Source of the DNA: PALSA-894 sp963757565
GTDB lineage: Bacteria > Pseudomonadota > Alphaproteobacteria > Rhizobiales > Xanthobacteraceae
Length of the DNA: 64,000 bases
NCBI GenBank assembly: GCA_963757565.1
Contig: CAVWSB010000002.1
Coordinates: forward strand, 304,176 to 368,175
Reading direction: 5' to 3'
The notes under the pieces were generated by a model, which had not been told where the DNA came from, searched no databases, and saw only the letters and a list, made by a program, of their open reading frames with translations. A program made the translations under genes and the position numbers. Below, piece after piece: positions 56,176-64,000 of this stretch (position 1 is its first letter; each line of letters begins with the position of its first letter).

Positions 56176-56397
56176 ATGCGCGCAATCTCTCTTTCGGTAT
56201 CTCTCGTGCTGCTAGCGTGGCCCGCGCTCGCGGCCCAGCAAAAAAATCAGAATGGCGCCGTCCCAACCGCCCCGGTGACCACGCAGCCGAGCAACAATCC
56301 ATTTGATGCGACGAAAAACACCTCTGTTCCGCCCGCTGCGTCTCGACGAAATCAAAACCAGAACGGCATGACCACTGTCCCGCTGTCAAAGAAATAG
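56176..56397 (+). CDS. Small secreted Asn/Thr/Pro-rich protein
   Basis: A 73-residue protein, start MRAISLSVSLVLLAWPALAA after AGGAGG at seven bases. Signal peptide cleaved after LAA. The mature part (QQKNQNGAVPTAPVTTQPSN) is hydrophilic and disordered and ends TTVPLSKK. It resembles in style the secreted protein at 35707-35996. Function unknown. Confidence 0.72.
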   Translation: MRAISLSVSLVLLAWPALAAQQKNQNGAVPTAPVTTQPSNNPFDATKNTSVPPAASRRNQNQNGMTTVPLSKK

Positions 56398-56556
56398 CTC
56401 TGCCTAAGGTATTATTTTACCAATCGGTCATTTCGCAGCTGCGAAAGAAAGGTTAACGAAACGTTACCCCCATTTGGGGGTAGCGCGTGTATTCTGCTTG
56501 ATAGAAACTCAAAAAGGGAGGAGGCCAGCTTCTGATAATGACGGTGGGTAGTACGT

Positions 56557-56724
56557 ATGTCTGATACAACCTATACTCAACATACTGAGGTTGTTGCCGC
56601 CGCTGCAACGCGGCAATCTAACGTCTTCCCGATCGCGATGATCGCTTTTGGAGGATTGCTGACTCTGGTCTGGGCACTTTTTCTACTGTGGTGCCTTGTT
56701 CGCGTGACCCAGAGTTTCTTCTGA
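56557..56724 (+). CDS. 55-residue single-helix membrane protein
   Basis: ATG at 56557, TGA at 56722-56724. Polar N-terminus (MSDTTYTQHTEVVAAAATRQ), then one membrane helix (IAMIAFGGLLTLVWALFLLW) and a short tail. Upstream at 56453-56467 lies TTAA-N7-TTAC, a near-match to the CtrA motif. Converges with the LuxR gene. No family recognised. Confidence 0.55.
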   Translation: MSDTTYTQHTEVVAAAATRQSNVFPIAMIAFGGLLTLVWALFLLWCLVRVTQSFF

Positions 56725-56736
56725 CCGGAAGCGCCT

Positions 56737-57866
56737 CTATTGGCTCCTGGCGGGAAGCTTTGCGAGCAGAATGGCAAGGTCCGGTTGCCTGCTCGTCCCG
56801 GTTTTTTCAAACACGGATTTAAGCCGGCCACGGACAGTTTCCCGCGTGATCCGCTCGACCTGCGCAATGTCGGCGAGCGATTTCCCGGCAGCAATCTGAG
56901 CTGCCAACCGTGCCTCTGCTGGCGTTAATCCGAAGACTCCGCGGAGCACCGTGAGTTCAGGACCGACGTCGTCGGCATCCAAATCGGTCAACATCACGAT
57001 CGCGCTCTCTCGCGCCAACAGATCATTGGCGCGTCCAACCACAGGCGCAATGCGGGCCACCAGGGGACGTCCTTCGCGACGTGGCAAAACAACGGCCGGG
57101 AGTTGGCATTCCAGTGAGCCGCCGTCGTCCGTAGCCCGCTTGAGGGCGGCAGCCAGTGTGCGATCCGCGTCGACGTCGGCGGACGCCAGACGCCCATCCC
57201 GCACCGTGAGGTCCGGGCCGAGTAGCTGTTCGAACCGGGCGTTCATGTAAATGACCCGGCCAGTCGCATCGGTCGCCGCGATCGGGTGGCCGGCGTTGGA
57301 AAATGCATCGGAGATACTTTGAATGGATCGCAGGCCGAGGCGAATGGCGAGTTCGCACGCCGGCCCTAAGCGTGCCGTGAGCTCGTTGATGAGTTTGATT
57401 TCGGCGCGTTGGTACGGTTCACTCGATCGCAGCCGATAGATCGATGCCGTCAGCATTAGGTTTAGGGGATTTTGCCAGTACGATCCCTGCAAACGGACCG
57501 AAGCCCGTCGGGACGATGAATTCCTGATGGAAGGGATCCTTCTTCAGCTCGTCGGGCCGGAAGCAATCCTGTTCGGTCAGCGCGCCACGCCAGCCCCGTT
57601 GGAGAAGGTCGAGCCCGCGCGCGCGGTGCGAGTTTCGCTCCGGTGCGCTCCAGTGGGCGACAAAGTCACGGTAGAGGCCGGCCAGCTCTTTCTGACACCA
57701 CGGTGCGATGTGTGTTCAGTCCATCGGAGGCATGAGCAGCCGTCCCCTCCGCGCCGCATGCGAGCGCAAGCTCGTGAAGGGCTTGCGGCCAAAGGTCTGG
57801 CATCGCTGCGGCTTCGTAGAAGCTGCGCGTGACCTGCTCAAACTCACCGACGCGAAGTGCATTCAT
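56737..57866 (-). CDS. LuxR-family transcriptional regulator with PAS-like domain (two frameshifts)
   Basis: The N-terminus MNALRVGEFEQVTRSFYEAA starts at 57866. After a first shift near 57690 it continues KELAGLYRDFVAHWSAPERN, and after a second near 57490 SIYRLRSSEPYQRAEIKLIN. A PAS-like segment follows (HPIAATDATGRVIYMNARFE). The C-terminus is a LuxR helix-turn-helix: FGLTPAEARLAAQIAAGKSL, then TRETVRGRLKSVFEKTGTSR. Dropping one base at each break gives 375 residues, a common size in rhizobia. There is no receiver domain, so the signal is probably a small ligand or redox state. Possibly controls the adjacent exopolysaccharide genes; inferred from location. Confidence 0.82.
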
Positions 57867-57955
57867 AATCGGTTGCCCCGACCATCAGTATCTACCTCAA
57901 GGCTAAGTAAAATGCACGCCTGCTCACAGATCGGTTGGGATCGTGTCGGCGAGGA

Positions 57956-58159
57956 TCAGTTCCGCCGGGGTGGAGGATCCGTTGGAGCGCGTGAATTAGG
58001 AACCGACTGTGCCTGACCTGTCGAACTGGGTTCGCCAGTCGCAGGCGAAGTCGGCTCGGCTTGCTGCGAACCTTCGGCTGTTGCCTGTCCCGCGAACCGC
58101 CGGCCCGGAGCCTTCGCGCTGTCTTTGAGCTGCTCGATTTGCCGTTTGCTGAGTTTCAT
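57956..58159 (-). CDS. Small hydrophilic frame, doubtful
   Basis: A 67-residue frame (MKLSKRQIEQLKDSAKAPGR) with a helical basic start and a Pro/Ser/Thr/Glu-rich remainder. The upstream sequence has no clear ribosome binding site, and 15 bases separate it from the stop of the next gene upstream. It could be a real small protein or the end of the upstream gene displaced by an indel. Confidence 0.35.
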   Translation of the reverse strand: MKLSKRQIEQLKDSAKAPGRRFAGQATAEGSQQAEPTSPATGEPSSTGQAQSVPNSRAPTDPPPRRN

Positions 58160-58174
58160 CCGGCGCGCGATGGA

Positions 58175-58567
58175 TCAGCCACCGGGAAGATTGGAGGATT
58201 TGAGCTGCATGCCGGTGATCTTGAAGCGAACGATGCCCGCGACGTGGTAAAATTCCGGCGTCGTCGCGTTGATGTTCGTAACCTCAATCACCGAGAAGCC
58301 AGGGGAACCGGGGGCAGGTGTGATGTGAGAGACCTGGACGTACTTGACGGCCGGATAGAGCCTGGGATCTAGGCCGTGCCAGACCTTTTCGCGATCGAGC
58401 CAGATGATGAAGCTGCCGCCAGCCCGGGGATCGACAGCCTCGTATCTCATGCGAATGACGACCGGAAAAGTTTGCTCGGCAGCGCGTGCGCCGTTGTCCG
58501 GCCCGATTGCCGAAAAACAGATTATCAGCAGCAGCGTGGACGTGAGATGTCGAAAAATCGCGGCCAT
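58175..58567 (-). CDS. Secreted protein in polysaccharide locus, unknown
   Basis: A 130-residue protein with a signal peptide (LTSTLLLIICFSAIG, cleaved after ARA). The mature domain is beta-rich (FPVVIRMRYEAVDPRAGGSF, VKYVQVSHITPAPGSPGFS) and ends FKITGMQLKSSNLPGG. No family recognised. It follows the membrane protein at 58627 on the same strand with a 59-base gap, so it may belong to one operon with it. Confidence 0.7.
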   Translation of the reverse strand: MAAIFRHLTSTLLLIICFSAIGPDNGARAAEQTFPVVIRMRYEAVDPRAGGSFIIWLDREKVWHGLDPRLYPAVKYVQVSHITPAPGSPGFSVIEVTNINATTPEFYHVAGIVRFKITGMQLKSSNLPGG

Positions 58568-58626
58568 ATGTTCCTCTGGCCCCGGAGCGTAGTCGAGCTG
58601 CCGGAGAGATTCAAATACGGCGAAGC

Positions 58627-59280
58627 TTAGCTTCGCAGCCGCGCAAGCAGCGCCGGGTCAATCTCCTGAAGCGCCGATTCGACAAACGCTTTGCCATCCG
58701 ACGAGGCCTCTCGGTAGATGACGCTAAGAGTGGACTGCATTTGCGCGCGCGAAATCGCGCGAAGATCCTGGTGGATCAGCTCTCGAATATCGGGATCATC
58801 AAAAGCCGGCGGTTTGAGCGAGAGCGCGAGGCGCAGTGGGATCAATTCGGGGTCGGTTGGGGCCGTGTAATAAGCCATCTTGAGGAGTTCCGCGGAGTTG
58901 CCCTTGGTTCCCTCGGTCGATAGCTGGGCGAGCAGCAGCCACATCTTCGCATCGTAAGGCGAGTACGACACGGCGCGTTCCGCCGCCTCGCGCGCTCCCT
59001 CGAGCTGTTTGGTGTTCGTGACGAGAAACCTGCGCGAGATCTCGGTGCCGGTAAATGGCGTGATGGAGAGGGCGCGCAAGGCCCACAAGTCGCCGCGTAT
59101 GACCGTGAGCGACGCCGCGCGCCCTGTCCACGGGCTGTCCGCCGCCAGCGGCGTTGCGTTATCGCGCTGCGGGCTTTCAGAGTTGAACCGATCGCTCTCG
59201 CCCAGGAGCACCCAGCCGGCGGCTGCAAAAAGCAGGATGGCGTAAGCGAGAAGGCCTAGTCGAAGCGGCTTGTTGGACAT
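58627..59280 (-). CDS. Membrane-anchored helical repeat protein, unknown
   Basis: A 217-residue protein with one N-terminal membrane helix (LLAYAILLFAAAGWVLLG) and a periplasmic helical part resembling TPR-like repeats: AREAAERAVSYSPYDAKMWL, LAQLSTEGTKGNSAELLKMA, YYTAPTDPELIPLRLALS. Such proteins often scaffold polysaccharide machinery. It lies 20 bases after the phosphatase gene on the same strand, suggesting one transcription unit. Confidence 0.72.
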   Translation of the reverse strand: MSNKPLRLGLLAYAILLFAAAGWVLLGESDRFNSESPQRDNATPLAADSPWTGRAASLTVIRGDLWALRALSITPFTGTEISRRFLVTNTKQLEGAREAAERAVSYSPYDAKMWLLLAQLSTEGTKGNSAELLKMAYYTAPTDPELIPLRLALSLKPPAFDDPDIRELIHQDLRAISRAQMQSTLSVIYREASSDGKAFVESALQEIDPALLARLRS

Positions 59281-59300
59281 GTCGGAACGATCGACCGGTT

Positions 59301-60045
59301 CTACAAAAAAAACAACTCGTCCCGTTCAATGACGAGACAGGTCAGGCGCCCCGTCGCATAAGCACCAGTATCGATATTGATGCGGTTTGTGCGGATATCG
59401 GGTTCGCGAACCGGGGTGTGTCCGTGCACGATCACCTTGGCGTAGGCATCCTCGTGCAGGAGAAAATCTTCCCGAATCCAAAGCAAGTCGGTCTCTTGCT
59501 GCTTCCAAGCGCGATTTTGGGCGGACACCCGCGTGCGCGAAGAAGAAATCGCCACATTCAAAATGCGTAGCAAGACCTTCGAAGAACTTTAGATGCTCGT
59601 CGGGGAGCGCTTCGGAGAATTCTGCGGCGAGCGAACCGGCATCGGGATTGTCTCTGCGGCTTGGCGGATGGACGCCGTAGGACAGCAATGTCTCGAGCCC
59701 GCCGAGACGACGCCAGTCATCGAAGACGCTCGGGTTGGTTAAGAAGTCCGCAATGAAAGTTTCGTGATTTCCTTTCAGGCAGACAAGGTGTCCCACCTGG
59801 TTTCGTTCAAGCAGACGATCGACGACCTCGCGCGATTGCGGTCCGCGGTCGATATAATCTCCAACCAAAATTTGAGTGTGATCTCGCGTTGGATGCTCAG
59901 CGAGATCCCGGTCGATCTTGGCAAACATCTGATTGAGCAAATCGAGGCGGCCATGGACGTCGCCAATTGCGTAGACCCGCGTCCCATCGGGGGCGCGTGC
60001 GTCGCCTAGTTTTTTCCTAGCTCGCCGAGATTTCCACACAGTCAC
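59301..60045 (-). CDS. PPP-type serine/threonine (metallo)phosphatase (one frameshift near 59532)
   Basis: Calcineurin-like phosphatase with the full bimetal motif set: AIGDVHGRLDLL, GDYIDRGPQSREV, LKGNHETFIADFL, a histidine in FFFAHAGVRP, and VIVHGHTPV. After one extra A near 59532 the frame resumes WKQQETDLLWIREDFLL and ends CLVIERDELFFL at 59301; corrected length is 247 residues. Bacterial PPP phosphatases of this size often lie in exopolysaccharide loci and may dephosphorylate proteins there; the substrate is unknown. Confidence 0.88.
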
Positions 60046-60204
60046 TCACGCCAAGGCTGGCGCTTTCGGCCCGTTCGCCCTGGTTAACAAGTCCACACTG
60101 ATTAGCACGGCAATTGAAGCGAATTGCGATGTCGATCCGAACCGGGCCGAAAAACTTCCTCTGTATCCCTCGCTGCAAGAAAACCGGCGGGACAGGGGTG
60201 TGTT

Positions 60205-60906
60205 ATGCGTTATCCAGTCAAGATTGCGGCAATCACGATCGCACTTGGATCGTTGTTCTGGGGCAACCAGGCCAGCGCCACGTTCTTTGGAATGCCGCGC
60301 ACGCTTAAGCCGCAGGTCGTGCGGTTAAACTTCCAGAGCCCTTCGCTTGCGCCGATGGCGTTCACAATGTTCTGCCTGCGTAATCCGGACGACTGCCGGG
60401 CGCAGCGCATGGTGTTCCGGCCGCATCCGGTCAAAATGAACCTCGAACGATGGTTCGATCTCGTCAGCGTCAATGCGGATGTGAATGATTCAATCGCACC
60501 CCAGGCCGACGCGTATGGCGAAATGGAGACGTGGAAGGTTGCTCCTGCTGCCGGCAACTGTCACGACTACGCGGTCACAAAGCGCCACGAGCTTTTGGAA
60601 AAGGGCTGGCCGGCGCATGCGCTGATTTTGTCGGAAGTCGTGACGTCCTGGGGCGAGCACCACCTCGTTCTGGTGGTCCGCACGGCGGGTGGCGACCTTG
60701 TTCTCGACAGCTTGCACCCTAATGTTCGCCCATTGGCCGCGACGCATTATCGTTGGGTTCGCGCGCAGTCTCCGAAAAATCCAAACTTCTGGTCGACCGT
60801 TTCGCTGGGCACCAAGCCGGCCATGGTTGCGGCGCGAGGTCTACGTAACCACACGACTCTTGCTCTGCGCGAGACCAAGTCCGATGACACAACCTTCGAA
60901 GACTGA
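60205..60906 (+). CDS. Transglutaminase-like cysteine peptidase (BTLCP/LapG type)
   Basis: A 233-residue periplasmic protein with a signal peptide (VKIAAITIALGSLFWG, cleaved after ASA). The catalytic triad of the BTLCP family is present: cysteine in APAAGNCHDYAVTKR (C119), histidine in SWGEHHLVLVV (H152 or H153) and aspartate in DLVLDSLHP (D168). The family includes LapG, which cleaves surface adhesins under cyclic di-GMP control. No LapD is seen in the window. The start chosen (60205) is where the signal peptide begins. Its last 66 bases overlap the convergent O-antigen ligase-like gene. Confidence 0.88.
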   Translation: MRYPVKIAAITIALGSLFWGNQASATFFGMPRTLKPQVVRLNFQSPSLAPMAFTMFCLRNPDDCRAQRMVFRPHPVKMNLERWFDLVSVNADVNDSIAPQADAYGEMETWKVAPAAGNCHDYAVTKRHELLEKGWPAHALILSEVVTSWGEHHLVLVVRTAGGDLVLDSLHPNVRPLAATHYRWVRAQSPKNPNFWSTVSLGTKPAMVAARGLRNHTTLALRETKSDDTTFED

Positions 60907-62152
60907 GCTCGCCAGTCCAAGCGGACCTGGCGAGACGTAGGCGATGATCAAGAGCAAGAGGACACAACTCGCGCCCGCCAAGGGATAGAACGAGTTGCGT
61001 CCTCTTCGCAGCGCGCCAACCAGTAACCAGAAGCCCAGAACTAAAGCGCCGAGACTGCAAGCAACGAGTGCGGGCTTCCCAAGCTCGACCGCGATTTGGA
61101 CAGCGGCACTCGGTGAGGCTGATACCGCGTCGTCGGCCTCCCGATAAACTCTGTACAAGTCCTGATAGCTGCCTGCTCCCGTGCCGGTCCAAGGCACATC
61201 GGCCAGGATGCGTTCCGCCACAGCCGCATTTTGGGCCGCCCCGCCCATTGGCGCCGCGAGGGAAAATGTTTTCATCTCAGGCAGGGCCCCTGCAATCACC
61301 CCAATCGAAATCACCACCAGGACGCACACGATTCCCGAGACGCCCCAAATGCCGAGGCCCAACCTGCGGGTCGCCTCGACGATGATGACAAGGAGTGTGC
61401 TCAGAGCGATGGCAACCATGACTGCGATCGGCGCACTCTTTAGAACGGCGGTGACGCACAGCGCAGCGCCAAGCAATGCGCTGATCAACGAGGCCAGGAA
61501 ATATACATTCGACCGCGCGAGATGCCGCGTCTCGCGCCGCTCGATCGATCGCACGATGGCGGCAAGCGAGATCGGAACGCCCAGAGCCGCGATGGTGGTG
61601 GCCTAAGTCGCGAATGGCGCGATATGAATTTTGATCCAAGCCGAAGAGTGGCCAGCGAGAAGAAGACCAGCGACCGTCGCGGTCATCACGGCAAGCGCCG
61701 ACAAGAGCCACTCGGCGCGTTGTCGATCCACGGTCACCGTTGCGGCGAGGAATGCTGTGCCGATCGTGAAAAGATATTGCGACAGAGAAAGCGCGGTGGA
61801 TCCAACATCAATGCTGATGATGCCGTGGAGTGGTCGGCCAAGCGCGGTCGAGGCGCTCATCCACACTGGGTGCGCTAAGCCTAGCGGTAAGACTTGAATT
61901 AAGATCCAGAGCCCCGGCAATGTCGCGAGGCATGCGAATGAACAGAAGGGTCGCTGCCGGATGTCGGTGGCTTCGCCCGGCCGAATGGTGCCGGCGACCC
62001 GTTGCGAGACCGACCGCCGTCGCAAAGCCCAGTGCGGCTTGGCTCGGCAGGCCGTTCAACAGCGCAAGCGCGGGGTTGCCGCCAGCTATGATGAGGAGGG
62101 AGAGGGCGAAGGACAACGGTGAGCGACCGACGGTTGGCCTGAGGGTGTCCAC
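60841..62152 (-). pseudogene. O-antigen ligase/polymerase (Wzy/WaaL-like), one frameshift and an in-frame TAG
   Basis: A large multi-pass membrane protein. It starts MDTLRPTVGRSPLSFALSLL at 62152; after a shift near 62010 it continues WILIQVLPLGLAHPVWMSAS and LSQYLFTIGTAFLAATVTVD, then hits TAG at 61603-61605 in IAPFAT, and the same frame goes on ATTIAALGVPISLAAIV to the end at 60841. The loop GGAAQNAAVAERILADVPW, WTGTGAGSYQDLYRVYREA is the Wzy_C region of the O-antigen ligase family. Corrected length is about 436 residues. Whether TAG is real or an error is unresolved. Confidence 0.78.
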
Positions 62153-62244
62153 GCGTACAGAACTGCACCGTGCCTCACAACCGCGCCTGAGCTAATTAGC
62201 TCAAAGGCTGGGGCTCATATCGCTAGACCGTGAGTCGCGTAAGA

Positions 62245-62881
62245 TTATCGCGCCACGCACATCGCGGCGAGGCTTTCATACGCCGGGCGGAATCCCTTAA
62301 GGGGGAATGCGCCCTGGATGGGCGGCCCTTCCTCGGGACTGATCGAGGCGTTCATTTCCCCTGCTTCCTTGGCACCGTCTTTCAAAAGATCGAACGCCTC
62401 GTTTGGAAGAAGGACCGCGGTAAAAGGGGGGACGACAGTGGCCTTGAAGTCGGCGGGCGGGTTTTGCCCCTTGATGGAAACACTCACATTCGGATGGGCG
62501 TGGGGAGGGAGGGGTCTGGTCGTGATGAGGAGGGCCTCGGTGTCGCGATCCGCGCAGCGCACCATCAATCCTGCCATGTCGATGTCAGATCCCGAGGGAT
62601 CCGCAGCGTGGATGATCGAAATCGCCTCGGGCTGACCCGCGGGCCCGGGCGTTCGGACAACGCGCCATCCTGTGGTTCCTCTAATTGTGTGGTCGGGGCC
62701 GCGAGCCACGAATTTCTCCAGACATTTCAAACGAGTCGGCGGCGTCTGTGATTTGCCGGCAGCGATCAAAACCGGCCTGATCGATAGACTGTGCCCACAT
62801 TGGCTCCCGACCGAGCAAAGCGCCCGCAAAGACCAGCAAAAGCCCAAACCAGCGACATTGTGTCTCAGGGTGCTTCATCAT
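62245..62881 (-). CDS. Secreted protein, unknown (one frameshift near 62735)
   Basis: Signal peptide after MKHPETQCRW (FGLLLVFAGALLG). The mature part begins QSIDQAGFDRCRQITDAADS; after one extra base it continues CLEKFVARGPDHTIRGTTGW and LMVRCADRDTEALLITTRPL, and ends FRPAYESLAAMCVAR. Corrected length is about 211 residues. The pattern of a short Cys-containing head, a W-R-V strand, L-M-V-R-C and a final F-P-L-x-G-F segment recalls the VasI/IalB-like beta-sandwich style but is not a firm match. Start at 62881 or 62878. Confidence 0.65.
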
Positions 62882-63097
62882 GAATCTCGCGAACGGTCGA
62901 ATAGACAGCGTTTCCGTGGCATCGGTTCTTTCGCGTTCTCGTGAGGTCGTTAAGGGTGCACGGGCTGGAGACTTGAGATAATGCTTGTTGCGGTTGAGCA
63001 ACACCTTGGGCGCTTTACGCAAGCTTCCAACGGTTTTTCGCGTGCATCCCGAACCATGTTCGCGAAAATTGCGATGGGTTAAGTCGGAAGGGGATCA

Positions 63098-63588
63098 ATG
63101 CGGGGCATGCGCGTAGTTGGGGCGGTGCTTTTGACTTGCGGCCTGGTCGGCGGCTGCGGGTATATTCCGACGTCCGGACCATATAGCGGCGCAATCCGAG
63201 CGGGTCAGACCGATTTGGAGTCTATCCCCTACGCGCTAATCAAGCTGACCCCTCAAGTCGTTCACATTCTAGCAGAAACCGAACCCAAAGGCCTCGCGAC
63301 GGCGTTTCATGACCGGCGCCCGCCACCAGAAATCAAGTTTGGCGTGGGTGACGTAGTCACCGTGACAATCTTCGAAGCGGCGGCTGGCGGCCTCTTTATT
63401 CCGATCGAAGCCGGTGTTCGACCGGGCAATTTTGTGCCCTTGCCAACCAGCCCGTCGATACGGCCGGAAACATTACCGTTCCCTACGCCGGCGCGATCCC
63501 GTGGCAAAGGCCGCACTCCCGCGAAGTCGAACAGGAAATCGTAGATCGGATCAAGAATAGGGCAATCGAGCCTCAAGCGGTCGTCTAG
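63098..63588 (+). pseudogene. Wza-type polysaccharide export lipoprotein, frameshifted and interrupted
   Basis: Outer-membrane polysaccharide export protein. A lipoprotein signal with lipobox LVGGC (cysteine near residue 20) is followed by the Poly_export domain: LAETEPKGLATAF, IKFGVGDVVTVTIFEAAAGG, FIPIEAGVRPGNFVPLP. After a shift near 63440 it continues GNITVPYAGAIPW and EIVDRIKNRAIEPQAVV, then TAG at 63586-63588, with IATKNTS after it as expected of the SLBB boundary. Beyond about 63600 the expected sequence is lost, so only the N-terminal third of a ~400-residue protein is present. Confidence 0.8.
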
Positions 63589-63599
63589 ATAGCGACCAA

Positions 63600-64000
63600 G
63601 AATACTTCCCTAGCAATACGTCGCTTGTTTCCTTGTCTTCAAGCTTCAGTTTCGTATTGCTTAACTTGCTTTATTTTAGAGACGGATCTGGCCATCTCGG
63701 CAGATCGTCGTTTCGTATATTCTTCGAATAACATAGACAGTTCAGTGACAGTGTATATGAGAGGTGTTACAACGGGGTATCTGGCTGTTAATACCACGGT
63801 TACGCTTGCATCTACTCGTAAGTGATAGGGAGTTACTATGGCACAGTTATTTCAATGAAAGAGTTAGTTAGAAGAAGAAATACATAATGTCGGCTCAATG
63901 GAGACTTGAAATAGTCTAACGGAAGAGTGAGAAAGTGAAGGAGAAGAAACAAATGATGGTAGCACCCAAAAACTACAACACCAACAGGAGGAAAAGCTAA
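63600..64000. other. AT-rich terminal segment of different composition
   Basis: The last 400 bases are visibly AT-rich (about 40% G+C by eye) against the G+C-rich rest, purine-rich at the very end, and have no coding frame continuing the Wza gene. A short plus-strand frame (63625-63825) reads DLAISADRRFVYSSNNIDSS then VTVYMRGVTTGYLAVNT, reminiscent of a lactonase/YVTN beta-propeller repeat. It may be a contig-end artefact or foreign sequence. Confidence 0.5.

Noticed and set aside
37181..63588. Reassignment of TAG to a sense codon
   Set aside because: Several normal genes in the window end in TAG, and the three interrupted genes also carry frameshifts, so sequence error or mutation is simpler.
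1..64000. Search for tRNA genes, CRISPR arrays, transposases, integrases and phage genes
   Set aside because: No tRNA T-loop/acceptor pattern, no regularly spaced repeat-spacer series and no recognisable mobile-element protein was found by reading; the tandem repeat at 36072 has only two units and no spacer series.

Overview
The window is G+C-rich (roughly two thirds G+C by eye) and reads as a chromosomal segment of an alphaproteobacterium of the order Hyphomicrobiales (Rhizobiales), close to Bradyrhizobium, Pseudolabrys, Rhodoplanes or Xanthobacteraceae. The signs are the block dnaA-dnaN-recF-gyrB with rpsT beside dnaA, a malic enzyme-PTA fusion next to mutS, glnD with ACT domains, DUF3551 and Bradyrhizobium-style H-NS proteins, large FlbT-linked flagellins, CtrA-type TTAA-N7-TTAA sites and small Rhizobiales palindromic repeats between genes. 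No tRNA, rRNA, CRISPR array, transposase or phage gene was recognised.

Layout. 1-5.3 kb: partial enoyl-CoA hydratase, small membrane protein, DUF1993 protein, gyrB and a secreted DUF3551 protein. 5.3-14.2 kb: a hybrid sensor kinase with a FixL-like PAS domain, then recF, dnaN, dnaA, rpsT (all minus strand) and a dihydrodipicolinate-synthase-family lyase. 14.4-25.2 kb: malic enzyme, mutS, OsmC protein, zinc alcohol dehydrogenase and a sulfonate-type ABC transporter (ATPase, permease, binding protein). 25.5-35.5 kb: glnD, penicillin-binding protein 1A, glutaryl-CoA dehydrogenase, a short-chain dehydrogenase, a tripartite-tricarboxylate binding protein and cysK. 35.5-47.5 kb: envelope, motility and signalling genes: an H-NS-like protein behind a tandem palindromic repeat, a shattered TadG/vWA pilus gene, a FecR-CHASE2-cyclase pair, two flagellins around flbT, a Nudix hydrolase and a PilZ-like protein. 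47.5-56.7 kb: an accessory stretch of short secreted or membrane proteins, a second H-NS-like protein with an AT hook, and relics of a Nudix gene and a TIR domain. 56.7-63.6 kb: a LuxR regulator and what looks like the edge of an exopolysaccharide locus (PPP-type phosphatase, LapG-type cysteine peptidase, O-antigen ligase/polymerase, Wza-type export lipoprotein). The last 400 bases are AT-rich and do not continue the Wza reading.

Data quality. About twenty genes, including the essential gyrB and the conserved mutS and cysK, are broken by single-base frameshifts, and three by an in-frame TAG. Nearly all shifts are one extra base (or two missing), and removing it restores the usual family length. 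Damage is sparse in the first 30 kb and dense after 35 kb. Most of these breaks look like uncorrected sequencing indels rather than true pseudogenes, so the affected coordinates below span the reconstructed gene.
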